Assembly: GCA_030635485.1 (NCBI GenBank)
Contig: DAOVYS010000046.1
Span: forward strand, 1-13,325
Reading direction: 5' to 3'
From: Pseudomonadota bacterium
GTDB lineage: Bacteria; Desulfobacterota; Desulfobulbia; Desulfobulbales; DAOVYS01
Length of the DNA: 13,325 nucleotides
Positions 6,500 to 13,325 of this stretch are shown here, one piece after another. The notes under the pieces were generated by a model. It did not search any database. It worked only from the letters and a program-made list of their open reading frames with translations, and was not told the origin of the DNA. Each line of letters opens with the position of its first letter. The stretch's first letter is position 1. Position numbers and translations under genes: made by a program.

Positions 6500-8677
6500 A
6501 TGACCCCTCCTGTAATTCTGCTGGTTGATGATGAGGAATCCATAATCAGCTCCTTAAAAGGCTGTCTTGAAGACGAGGGTCTTATTGTTCTTACTGCCCC
6601 GGACGGGATTAAGGCCGTGGACATAATCAAGTCCCGGCCGATTGATATTGTCTTCCTGGATATCTGGCTTCCCGAGATGGACGGGCTTGAGACGCTTAAG
6701 ATCATTAAGGACTTTAACAATGCGATTGATGTCGTCATAATGACCGGCCACGGGTCGGTCAACACGGCCGTGCAGGCAGTAAAGGACGGAGCTTTTGATT
6801 TTCTTGAAAAACCCTTTTCCCTGGACAGGGTGATAGACATTATAAGGAAGTTGACGGAGAACCTGCAGGTCGTGCAAAGCACCGGCGGCGCGCAGGCCAG
6901 GCCAGCTGTGCAGAACGACAAATTTCTGACCGGAAATGATCATTCCATTGTAAAGATAAATGAGTCTATTAAAAAAATCGCTTTGACCAATGATAATGTT
7001 CTGCTTCGGGGAGAGGCAGGGACTGGAAAGGATTTTGTGGCAAGGCTGATTCATTCCGGCTCGGACAGGATGTCTCATCATATTCAGAAATTTTACTGTG
7101 CATTTCATGATTCCGAGGAGCTTGAATCAAGCCTCTTTGGTAATAAGAAAGGGGAAGATGGTGTCTTAAGTGAGGAGAGCGTCCTTGTAAGTGCGAAACA
7201 ATCCACTCTTTTCCTTGATTCCATAGATACGCTTCCGTTTAAGATTCAGGAACGGCTTGCAGCCATTCTAGGATCTGTCGCTAAGCAGGATGCCGGTGTC
7301 CGGGTCATCGCTTCAGTAACCACAAATGTGGGGAGCCGGGCCGGAGAGCCAAAGTTCTCTAAAGTCCTTGTATCCTGTTTCCAGCATACGATAGATATAC
7401 CATCTTTAAGAAACAGGCGGGGAGACATTCCGCTCCTTCTTGACATGTTTGTCTCATATTTTTGTATGGATTACGGGGTCAGGGAAAAGGTGTTTGACGA
7501 TGGCGCGCTTGAGATGCTTGTAAACTGCGACTGGCCGGGCAACGTGAAGGAGCTGAAAAATCTGGTTGAAAAACTCATTGTTTCTGTTCCGACCTCAAAT
7601 ATCTCCATCCACGATATTCCTCTTTCAGTGCGGGATGACATGCAGTACAGCATGGCCCGCTATTATGAGAGATACGCGACCATGGCCGAGGCGGAGGATG
7701 CCTGGAAAAAGAATTACCTGCTTTATCACTTGAGAAAAAATGAGAAAAATATTGCAACGACCGCCCGTGAGTTGAAGATAGACCGGAAAAGCCTTGAGCA
7801 AGACATCAGGAGATACGGGATTATTCTGACAACGGACAGGAAGTCCGGGAAGAAATTTCAGAGAACGCTTAAAAGGAGTATGGTGTTGAGCGGAACCGGG
7901 CTTCATTCCGGAGACAAGACCGGCATAATCCTTACGCCTCTGCCGCCGGACAGCGGTATTATTTTTGGAGATATTTCAAGTGGTGACACCATACCTGCGG
8001 ACATCGACCATGTGTTTTCAACCGGTTTTGCCACGAGTCTTCAGGGTTCTGGCTCAGTGGCCCGCACTATTGAGCATTTCCTTGCCACCCTGCATGCGTA
8101 CAGGATTACGAACCTCATGGTAAAGATCAACAAAGAGGTCCCTATCATGGACGGGTCGGCGGCGGATTTCTGCAAGATGATCGAAGACGCAGGCATTGAG
8201 GAGCAGGATGTGATGCTTGAAGAAATCGTAATAGACAAAAAGTATCTCATCGGCAAGGTCGGGAAAACGAGTAAATACATAATCGTCGAACCGGCGGATA
8301 AATTATCGATTCACTACAATCTGCGCTATCCTAAACCTGTGGGACACCAGGAATATAATTTTGTGATGTCTGATGAGAATAGTTTCAGAGAAGAGATCGC
8401 GCCTGCGCGCACGTTCGGTTTTGTAAAGGATATTGAGGCCCTTGAAAAGCAAGGTCTGGCAAGCGGCGGCAGGCTCAACAATTTTATTCTTATTGATGAC
8501 GAAAAGATCGTAAATACAGAGTTGCGGTTCCCGGATGAATTTGTCAGGCATAAGATCCTGGACATAATGGGTGACCTCTACCTGTTGGGCCGGCCGATAC
8601 GGGGTAAGATAACAGCGAATATGACCGGTCATACTGAAAATGTTAAACTTGTCCGCATGCTGCGGGATGAGTTGTAA
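6500..8677 (+). CDS. lpxC: Response regulator / degenerate NtrC-type AAA+ / Fis HTH / LpxC fusion protein
   Basis: This is one uninterrupted 725-residue frame. Residues 1-120 are a receiver with Asp10/Asp11, phosphoacceptor Asp54 (VFLDIWLPEMDG), Thr82 and Lys104 all present. Residues ~140-375 resemble a sigma54-activator AAA+ domain: Walker A GEAGTGKD (171-178) and DWPGNVKELKN (344-354) are kept, but the GAFTGA loop is GEDGVL (218-223) and the Walker B Glu is Ser (FLDS, 238-241), so sigma54 activation is unlikely. Residues ~404-441 form a Fis-like HTH. From ~454 a complete LpxC follows: GTGLHSG (465-471), Glu525/His526, IMDGSAADF (549-557), ARTFGF (636-641), FVRHKILD with His684 and Asp688 (zinc ligands in LpxC), and His711. 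LpxC deacetylates UDP-3-O-acyl-GlcNAc, the committed lipid A step. The start ATG has only a weak ribosome-binding site (taggtag). Confidence 0.92.
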   Translation: MTPPVILLVDDEESIISSLKGCLEDEGLIVLTAPDGIKAVDIIKSRPIDIVFLDIWLPEMDGLETLKIIKDFNNAIDVVIMTGHGSVNTAVQAVKDGAFDFLEKPFSLDRVIDIIRKLTENLQVVQSTGGAQARPAVQNDKFLTGNDHSIVKINESIKKIALTNDNVLLRGEAGTGKDFVARLIHSGSDRMSHHIQKFYCAFHDSEELESSLFGNKKGEDGVLSEESVLVSAKQSTLFLDSIDTLPFKIQERLAAILGSVAKQDAGVRVIASVTTNVGSRAGEPKFSKVLVSCFQHTIDIPSLRNRRGDIPLLLDMFVSYFCMDYGVREKVFDDGALEMLVNCDWPGNVKELKNLVEKLIVSVPTSNISIHDIPLSVRDDMQYSMARYYERYATMAEAEDAWKKNYLLYHLRKNEKNIATTARELKIDRKSLEQDIRRYGIILTTDRKSGKKFQRTLKRSMVLSGTGLHSGDKTGIILTPLPPDSGIIFGDISSGDTIPADIDHVFSTGFATSLQGSGSVARTIEHFLATLHAYRITNLMVKINKEVPIMDGSAADFCKMIEDAGIEEQDVMLEEIVIDKKYLIGKVGKTSKYIIVEPADKLSIHYNLRYPKPVGHQEYNFVMSDENSFREEIAPARTFGFVKDIEALEKQGLASGGRLNNFILIDDEKIVNTELRFPDEFVRHKILDIMGDLYLLGRPIRGKITANMTGHTENVKLVRMLRDEL

Positions 8678-8723
8678 TTATGAGTTGGTATATCTGGATC
8701 CGTCCTGTCTGTTTTGTTTCTTT

Positions 8724-8903
8724 GGGCCTGTAAAGAAATAATTTGGCCAATCTTGCATCTTATCTTCGGGCCATCTTTGAATGCGGCTCAATCGCAAAAT
8801 CCTCAACGTAGCCCTGCTACGCCTGCGGTTTTACTCAATCACCGCATCCAAACCTGGCCCAAATCTAAGCGCAATATCGACCAAGTTATTTTCTTACAGG
8901 CCC
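8724..8903. repeat. MITE-like 180-bp imperfect inverted repeat
   Basis: The outer arms gggcctgtaaagaaataa (from 8724) and ttattttcttacaggccc (ending 8903) are near-complementary. Internal pairs continue the stem: gggccatctttgaatgcgg (8768-8786) with ccgcatccaaacctggccc (8842-8860) agrees at 16 of 19 positions, and the centre is a small hairpin, cgtag-ccctg-ctacg (8807-8821). A T7 run follows at about 8919-8925. The whole stretch could fold as one long hairpin. It has no convincing gene; a 93-residue reading frame across it is a by-product of the repeat. It looks like a non-autonomous mobile element that may also limit read-through from lpxC into fliD. Confidence 0.7.
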
Positions 8904-8959
8904 TTAGTAGAATCTTCCTTTTTTTGAATTTCTTATATAGTCATCCGCCCAAAAAACAT

Positions 8960-8986
8960 TTAAGAATACTTCTTTGTTGCCGATAT
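8960..8986 (+). promoter_or_regulatory. Candidate sigma28 (FliA) promoter for the fliD operon
   Basis: GCCGATAT at 8979-8986 matches seven of eight bases of the sigma28 -10 consensus GCCGATAA. TTAAGAAT at 8960-8967, 11 nt upstream, matches five of eight of the -35 consensus TAAAGTTT. It lies about 105 bp before fliD, a class of gene commonly driven by FliA. The leader between 8987 and 9092 shows no other clear feature apart from the fliD ribosome-binding site GGAGGG (9080-9085). Confidence 0.6.
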
Positions 8987-9092
8987 AATATGTAAGCGGA
9001 GATGTATTGCGAGTAAACGGATGTTGCATCCTGTTCTGCCGCGAAAAGCCGGTGCGGGATGGTGTTTGGAATTTTGGTTGGAGGGATGATCC

Positions 9093-10856
9093 ATGGCCGG
9101 AAGTATAAGTACTCTTGGAATCGGATCCGGGTTGCAGCTGCAGGATATTATTGATCAGCTGCGCGAGGTGGATAATCAGGCCATCACCAAGAAGGAAGGC
9201 CAGATCACCGATCTGGAGGAGCAGTACTCTGAATTCAACGTGGTCAAGAACAAGCTTCTGGCCTTAAAGAGTTACGCCCTTGACCTCTCTCTTTCCACCA
9301 CGTTTCTCTCCCGATCGGTCACAAGCTCTGATGAAAAGGTCCTTACCACCACAGTGGTCGACGACGCTACGGTGCAGAGTTCTTCCATTACAGTCAACTG
9401 GATTGCCTCAAGGAGTTCCTGGAAATCGTCCAGCGGTATGTCTTCCCAGAATTCTATTGTTTATGTGCCTACCGCCGTGCATTCGGCCACCGGCGTGGCT
9501 GATACCGGCCCCACGGTTTTTACCACGTCCGATGAACTGGTGATCAACTTTGGTTCAGGCGATTCCCAGGAGACCATTACAGTGAACGGGTTGACCGGCA
9601 AGACCCTTACCGAGGTTATAGACGCCATTAATGGAGATGCTGATAATGTAGGAGGAGGCGCTAACGGCAGGTATGTGACAGCTGAATCGTTTGAGGTGGA
9701 CGGCTTGCATTACCTCAGGGTCAAGACAGACTATGCCGGTGGGACCGGCGAGGCCAATCGCGTGACCATTGCAACTCAGCTCTCCGACGTCACCCTGCAG
9801 GCCCCGGATAAGACCTTTGCGTACAGTGTGGACGGCACGACGTTCAGCCTTTCGGTAGCTGCGGATACGACCCTGTCAGGCCTTGCCGACCTTATAAATA
9901 ATGACACCGACAATCCTGGAGTAACGGCAACGGTGATTGATGACGGAGATTCCACAAATCCGTATAGGCTGGTGCTCCAGTCCAACACCTCCGGCGAGGA
10001 CAAGCGGATCAGCTTTGTGGCCCAGTTGCCTGACATGACCATGGCCGAGCAGCAGGGAGCCCTTGGATCTCTTAATGCCAACTTCACTATAGATGGCATT
10101 TCATATCAGAGACAATCAAATACCATTACGGATGTAATGTCAGGTGTTACGCTGAACCTGGTAGGGGCCGGTTCCGCGACAGCGACCGTGGTATCCAACG
10201 ATACGGAACTGTCTGATAAAATTACGAATTTTGTGAAAGCGTACAATGATGCTGTTAAAGAGATCGAAGACAACGTGGCCTGGGATGAAGAGACAGAGGA
10301 ATTCGGCATCCTGGCTCGAACTACCGTGCGCGATATTACGTATAGCCTCCAGAATCTTATGACTTCAACGGTTTCGGCGGACAGCACCGGCACAGTTAAG
10401 TCCATGTTTGATCTGGGACTGGAGTACGGCAGGGGCGGAATCTCCTTTGACTCGTCTGGAAACGAGATTGAACTGCCGACCATTTCAATAGACAGTGACA
10501 CACTGACCGCCGCAATTGCAGATAACGCCACTGCGCTCCAATCATTTTTTCTTGGAGATGAGGCCAACGGAATTACCGGGTTTGCCGATCTGGTGAATGA
10601 CAGGCTCAGGACCCTCACTACCGGAAACAGCCAGATCGAGGCGGAGAAGAGCGCGGCCCAGACCAGGATCAGTGATCTTGAGCTTGCGATCGAATCAGAG
10701 ACCGACCGGCTTAATAAAAAATATGATTTAATGGCTAAACAATTCATTGAATTGGACCGATATATGAATCAGATGACATCAATATCCAGCTATCTCACAA
10801 GCCAGTTCGACAGCCTTAGCAAAGGCTGGGGCGGAACCGGCTCAAACTCGAATTAG
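9093..10856 (+). CDS. fliD: Flagellar filament cap protein FliD (HAP2)
   Basis: FliD caps the growing flagellar filament outside the cell and guides flagellin folding and insertion. The 587-residue protein begins with the FliD N-terminal domain, including STLGIGSGLQLQDIIDQL (residues 5-22) followed by heptad-rich helix (about 35-75). A variable beta-rich middle, rich in Ser, Thr and Asp, contains bacterial immunoglobulin- or flagellin-hook-like segments. The conserved FliD C-terminal domain includes ARTTVRDITYSLQNLM (about 410-425). It ends in a long coiled-coil (about 511-575) and a short Gly/Ser tail, as in the family. There is no Sec signal, as expected for type III export. The ATG is preceded by GGAGGG at 7-nt spacing. 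fliS follows after 54 bp. Confidence 0.95.
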   Translation: MAGSISTLGIGSGLQLQDIIDQLREVDNQAITKKEGQITDLEEQYSEFNVVKNKLLALKSYALDLSLSTTFLSRSVTSSDEKVLTTTVVDDATVQSSSITVNWIASRSSWKSSSGMSSQNSIVYVPTAVHSATGVADTGPTVFTTSDELVINFGSGDSQETITVNGLTGKTLTEVIDAINGDADNVGGGANGRYVTAESFEVDGLHYLRVKTDYAGGTGEANRVTIATQLSDVTLQAPDKTFAYSVDGTTFSLSVAADTTLSGLADLINNDTDNPGVTATVIDDGDSTNPYRLVLQSNTSGEDKRISFVAQLPDMTMAEQQGALGSLNANFTIDGISYQRQSNTITDVMSGVTLNLVGAGSATATVVSNDTELSDKITNFVKAYNDAVKEIEDNVAWDEETEEFGILARTTVRDITYSLQNLMTSTVSADSTGTVKSMFDLGLEYGRGGISFDSSGNEIELPTISIDSDTLTAAIADNATALQSFFLGDEANGITGFADLVNDRLRTLTTGNSQIEAEKSAAQTRISDLELAIESETDRLNKKYDLMAKQFIELDRYMNQMTSISSYLTSQFDSLSKGWGGTGSNSN

Positions 10857-10910
10857 CAGGAAAGATTTCAACCGGTTATATGTCGAATTAAATTCGATGA
10901 AGGAGGCAAC

Positions 10911-11411
10911 ATGGATACATATCGGGCTCGTAGCGCCTATCAACGGTCTGAATCAGAAGCCGATGTTCATCCGGTCAAGCTTATTCATATCATGTATGAG
11001 CGTGTGATTACGCATCTGGAACTGGCCGGAGAGGGTGTCAGGGATAGCGACCCGCAGAAGAGGGGTGAAAATCTGGGAAAGGCAATAGCCATAATCTCGG
11101 AATTGAACGCCTCTATCAGCAAGGATGATGAGACCGAGGCCGCCGGGTTTCTGCGGGGATTGTACGGGGCCATATTGACTGAACTGCCCAAGGTGTCTCT
11201 TTCGGAAGATGTCAAGATATTGAAGCAGACTCATACGTATATATCTCGGCTGAAAGAGATATGGGAGGAGACGGCGATGCGGGAAAATGGTCTTGGAGAA
11301 TCCCGTGAGAAATCTCGGGAAGCTATACGGCCTGCCCCTGCATCAGGTAGTGGATATGAGTCTCAGGTTGCGGTTAAGTCGACAAGTAATGGAGTTTCGG
11401 TGTCCATATAA
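10911..11411 (+). CDS. fliS: Flagellar export chaperone FliS
   Basis: FliS is a small four-helix cytoplasmic chaperone that binds the C-terminus of flagellin and delivers it to the flagellar type III export gate. The N-terminal ~122 residues show the family pattern: YQRSESEADVHPVKLIHIMY (10-29), ENLGKAIAIISELNASIS (53-70), then GLYGAILTELPKV (83-95). At 166 residues it is longer than the usual ~125-135 because of a low-complexity Ser/Glu/Arg-rich tail from about 123, which has no clear counterpart in the family. A strong AGGAGG lies just before the ATG. It follows fliD and precedes a probable second chaperone gene, the common arrangement. Confidence 0.93.
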   Translation: MDTYRARSAYQRSESEADVHPVKLIHIMYERVITHLELAGEGVRDSDPQKRGENLGKAIAIISELNASISKDDETEAAGFLRGLYGAILTELPKVSLSEDVKILKQTHTYISRLKEIWEETAMRENGLGESREKSREAIRPAPASGSGYESQVAVKSTSNGVSVSI

Positions 11412-11442
11412 GAGAGCGGGAACCGGGGGCGGAAGTAGAAAG

Positions 11443-11850
11443 ATGAGAGTGCCGGATGTCGCATTAAGGATGCATGAGATTGTAAATGCCGTGGATGATT
11501 TTGCGGCAGTGCAGAAGGAACATGATAAGGCCTTAAAATCCGGCAGGCTGAAAGACGTAATGTTCTGGAGAGAGAAACGTGCCAGGGGTTTTGGCCGCCT
11601 GAAACAGTGTCTGGATCGGTTGGAGCCGGATGCGGACATTCGGAAGGATTTGAAATTCATTGACTGCCTATGTGAAAAGATCCGGTTACTGCTTGAGCAG
11701 GAGAAATCGCTTGAAATAAATCTGGGCCGCTGCCGAAAGCGTCTTGAAGAGGAGATGGGCGCGATCCGTAGAGGGAAAAAGGCTCTGAAGGGATACAGAG
11801 TGAATAACAGCCTGACTGTAGGGCCCCGGGTTTTGAGTAATAGAATGTAG
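11443..11850 (+). CDS. Probable FliT/FlgN-like flagellar chaperone
   Basis: This 135-residue protein is almost entirely helical, charged and cysteine-poor. A first amphipathic helix (about 8-35) is followed by REKRARGFGRLKQCLDRL (45-62) and a long Lys/Glu-rich coil (about 75-120). FliT and FlgN chaperones for the cap and hook-junction proteins are small helical bundles of this type, and FliT is usually encoded directly after fliS, so gene order supports the call more than sequence does. The ATG at 11443 was chosen because a purine-rich GGAAG lies about 8 nt upstream. A longer frame from 11287 would overlap the fliS tail by 125 bp and encode an implausible, basic Arg/Gly-rich leader. No symbol is given, since sequence similarity is not decisive. 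Confidence 0.65.
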   Translation: MRVPDVALRMHEIVNAVDDFAAVQKEHDKALKSGRLKDVMFWREKRARGFGRLKQCLDRLEPDADIRKDLKFIDCLCEKIRLLLEQEKSLEINLGRCRKRLEEEMGAIRRGKKALKGYRVNNSLTVGPRVLSNRM

Positions 11851-11944
11851 GGTCAGACCTCGTAAAAAGTTATTTGGGCATTGGTTTCAACCCCTTTATC
11901 TATGGAAAATCTGACTAAAATTGGACGTTTGGTCTGGGGTTAAG

Positions 11945-12026
11945 AGGTTCAAGGTTCAGGGTTCCAGGTTTTTGGTACTGATAGAATGGTGATAAGTCCT
12001 TAACCACTGAACGTTGAACCTGGAAC
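11945..12026. repeat. Heptamer tandem repeat with inverted right arm
   Basis: Units aggttca, aggttca, gggttcc and aggtttt run from 11945 to 11972. The right arm at 12004-12026 (ccactgaacgttgaacctgg and following) is the near-complement of the left, so aggttcaaggttcag can pair with ctgaacgttgaacct with one mismatch. It lies in the 332-bp gene-free stretch 11851-12182 between the FliT-like gene and flaG. The same stretch holds a weaker GGTCAGACC/GGTCTGG dyad (11851-11859, 11931-11938) and a run of eight G at 12108-12115. It parallels the element at 2016-2092. Confidence 0.55.
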
Positions 12027-12182
12027 TTTATAAATCAAACTCCGCGAAAAATTGAAGCTGAGTGTCCCCAAAATAGCGCCTAAGTTACTATAAGTTTACG
12101 ATATTTAGGGGGGGGTTTATTGGTGTCTGTTTGGAAATGGGAAGATTTCTTGATGGACCCTTAAGTAGACAGGAGGATTGTC

Positions 12183-12602
12183 ATGGATGTCAATTTTAAT
12201 ACTGATGTCAAGGGATTTGGCGCGCCTGCGGTTCCCGCGGTTGTGACTGAAGACAGGGAGCGGCCTAAGGTTGCCCCTGTGCAGGAGAACTCGGCGGCGG
12301 GAAGCGGAGCTTTGGGCCAGAAGGAACTGCACGGGAATAGGTCAGTATCAATGCCTGCGGAAGAGGTATTGTCCAGGGAAAAGATTGAAGAACACGTGGA
12401 GGAGGTCCAGGAGCGTCTGGACTCAATGGGAAGCAGTCTTGTGTTCGGCCTTCATGTTCACGAACAGTCTGAAAGTATTGTGATTCAGGTGACAGACGGA
12501 AACAGCGGTGAACTGGTTCGCCAGTTTCCACCCGAGGAATTGCTGGAACTTCAGGCCAAGCTGGATGATCTGATCGGCCTTCTGTTTGATAAAAAGGCCT
12601 GA
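12183..12602 (+). CDS. flaG: FlaG family flagellar protein
   Basis: Residues 66-139 carry the FlaG domain: a helix EKIEEHVEEVQERLDSMGSS (66-85), then LVFGLHVHEQSESIVIQVTD (86-105), and the signature GELVRQFPPEELLELQAKL (108-126), ending in GLLFDKKA. FlaG proteins influence filament length or stability; their molecular role is not settled. The first ~60 residues are Ala/Pro/Glu-rich and probably disordered, common in the family. A strong AGGAGG precedes the ATG. In many bacteria flaG comes before fliD; here it closes the block, separated by 332 bp of repeat-bearing DNA, so it may have its own promoter. No convincing promoter was found for it. Confidence 0.92.
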   Translation: MDVNFNTDVKGFGAPAVPAVVTEDRERPKVAPVQENSAAGSGALGQKELHGNRSVSMPAEEVLSREKIEEHVEEVQERLDSMGSSLVFGLHVHEQSESIVIQVTDGNSGELVRQFPPEELLELQAKLDDLIGLLFDKKA

Positions 12603-12741
12603 TTTTTTCGTTTTTATTTTTACACGGTTTTCATTGTCCGTATATTCATCGTTTTTTATGTGCTGACTATTTTCAGTGCAAGAGGATAAGTATGCCTGTA
12701 TAGGGCGGACATTGCTATAACTTGGTGAGATGCAAAAAAAG

Positions 12742-12764
12742 CCCGTTTCTGACGGGTTTTTTTT
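12742..12764 (+). terminator. Intrinsic terminator
   Basis: Stem cccgt (12742-12746) and acggg (12752-12756) enclose the loop ttctg, followed by eight T (12757-12764). Seven A (12734-12740) precede the stem, extending it by A-T pairs, so it could work in both directions. It lies 140 bp after flaG. The stretch 12603-12741 between them has no recognisable gene and could be flaG 3' untranslated RNA or a small transcript. Confidence 0.8.
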
Positions 12765-12855
12765 GTATTTAGACGCTTTTCACAGACCATCATCATTAAC
12801 ATTCGTAATTGTTTTTTATCGGTTGGATATATCTTCCTCCCATTCCATATTTTTC

Positions 12856-12884
12856 TTGACAAATCTCCTCGCTTAGACTAATAG
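12856..12884 (+). promoter_or_regulatory. Candidate sigma70-type promoter of sat
   Basis: A perfect TTGACA lies at 12856-12861. The best -10 candidates are TAATAG at 12879-12884 (17-nt spacing, weak match) or ACTAAT at 12877-12882 (15-nt spacing, 4 of 6). It would leave a leader of about 130 nt before sat. The -35 is convincing and the -10 is not. Confidence 0.4.
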
Positions 12885-12926
12885 TGTCCGACTGTGGTAA
12901 ACAAAGTGGAAGTGGAGTAATTAAAG

Positions 12927-12973
12927 GTGCTCGTCCGCGATTGAACCATGACCGGATACGGCACATTTTTTTT
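12927..12973 (+). promoter_or_regulatory. Attenuator-like hairpin plus T-run in the sat leader
   Basis: Ten pairs form between 12927-12937 (gtgctcgtccg) and 12953-12964 (cggatacggcac) with a one-base and a two-base bulge, around a 15-nt loop. Eight T at 12966-12973 follow after one A. The arrangement is that of a Rho-independent terminator inside the leader, 50 nt before the sat start, which would allow conditional read-through. The bulges and the long loop make it moderate in strength. Confidence 0.4.
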
Positions 12974-13022
12974 GTCTTTAAACCAAACATTACTAAAAAC
13001 CAAATGTAAAAGGAGACTACAC

Positions 13023-13325
13023 ATGGCTAAATTAGTACCGCCTCATGGAGGAAAGGGTTTGGTCTGCGCGTTGCTTGAAGGCGCGGAACTGGATGCAGAA
13101 AAGAAAAAAGCGGCAGGCCTGAAGAAAATTCAGATTACCGCCCGTGAAAATGGTGATTGCATCATGATGGGTATCGGCGGATTCAGCCCTCTGGCCGGGT
13201 TTATGACAAAGGCTGACTGGAAAGGCGTATGCGAGAGCATGCTTCTGGCCGACAGAACCTTCTGGCCTGTTCCCGTGACCCTGTCCGCCTCCAAGGCAGA
13301 TGCCGACGCAATCAGCATCGGCGAA
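13023..13325 (+). CDS. sat: Sulfate adenylyltransferase, dissimilatory (5' part, cut by window edge)
   Basis: ATP sulfurylase converts sulfate and ATP to adenosine 5'-phosphosulfate and pyrophosphate, the activation step of sulfate respiration in the cytoplasm. Only the first 101 residues are inside the window and the frame is open to its end. They contain KLVPPHGGKGLVC (3-15), MMGIGGFSPLAGFM (47-60) and a later FWPVPVTLS (80-88), typical of the N-terminal PUA-like domain of homo-oligomeric Sat in sulfate reducers. The catalytic residues of the later domain lie beyond the window. AGGAG sits about 7 nt before the ATG. The dissimilatory assignment rests on resemblance to Desulfobacterota enzymes; aprAB and qmo genes cannot be seen. 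Confidence 0.93.
   Translation, partial: MAKLVPPHGGKGLVCALLEGAELDAEKKKAAGLKKIQITARENGDCIMMGIGGFSPLAGFMTKADWKGVCESMLLADRTFWPVPVTLSASKADADAISIGE

Noticed and set aside
8742..8756. Sigma54-like TGGCC...TTGCA in the foldback element
   Set aside because: The distance between GG and GC is 8 nt instead of the required 10, and the bases belong to the repeat arm.
8714..8995. 93-residue reading frame on the plus strand after lpxC
   Set aside because: It runs through the inverted repeat, has no ribosome-binding site and no recognisable protein features.
11287..11442. Upstream extension of the FliT-like gene
   Set aside because: It overlaps fliS by 125 bp and encodes an Arg/Gly-rich leader; the ATG at 11443 has a better ribosome-binding site.
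12081..12104. Sigma28-like TAAG...ACGATAT before flaG
   Set aside because: The spacing between the two boxes is about 12 nt rather than 15 and the -10 lacks the GCC core.

Overview
The window most likely comes from a sulfate-reducing member of the Desulfobacterota (former Deltaproteobacteria, Desulfobacterales-like). The strongest clue is the right edge, where a gene begins whose first 101 residues read as dissimilatory ATP sulfurylase (Sat). Lipopolysaccharide genes (rfaE1, a GT9-type glycosyltransferase, lpxC) show a Gram-negative envelope, a flagellar filament block shows motility, and short palindromes and heptamer repeats sit in almost every intergenic gap. The species cannot be named from the sequence.

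Layout. Positions 1-253 hold no gene, only a REP-like hairpin and a larger imperfect palindrome. From 5489 leftward to 254 runs a tightly packed minus-strand operon: GT9-like glycosyltransferase, rfaE1 (heptose-7-phosphate kinase), yicC (endoribonuclease family), a remA/DUF370 regulator, gmk (guanylate kinase) and rlmB (23S rRNA 2'-O-methyltransferase). Start and stop codons overlap or nearly touch at several joints (TTGA at remA/gmk, ATGA at rfaE1/yicC). A good minus-strand sigma70-type promoter and a perfect 41-nt palindrome precede the operon. The plus strand then carries a two-TM zinc-ribbon membrane protein and a 725-residue protein that is the main surprise of the window: a two-component receiver, a degenerate NtrC-type AAA+ domain and a Fis-like helix-turn-helix, fused in frame to a complete LpxC, the committed enzyme of lipid A synthesis.

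A 180-bp MITE-like imperfect inverted repeat separates lpxC from a candidate sigma28 promoter and the flagellar block fliD - fliS - fliT/flgN-like gene - flaG (filament cap, filament chaperone, probable chaperone, FlaG). After flaG comes a stretch with a clear intrinsic terminator, then a sat leader with a candidate sigma70 promoter and an attenuator-like hairpin, then the truncated sat gene.

How the genes fit together: the glycosyltransferase, rfaE1 and the LpxC fusion lie on both sides of one divergent intergenic region and all serve lipid A/core assembly, so this looks like an envelope locus joined to housekeeping RNA and nucleotide genes. The fusion architecture suggests that lipid A synthesis is, or once was, gated by a phosphorelay or DNA-binding signal. 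The receiver and the LpxC active-site residues are intact, but the residues the AAA+ domain needs to activate sigma54 are not. That regulatory reading is inference.
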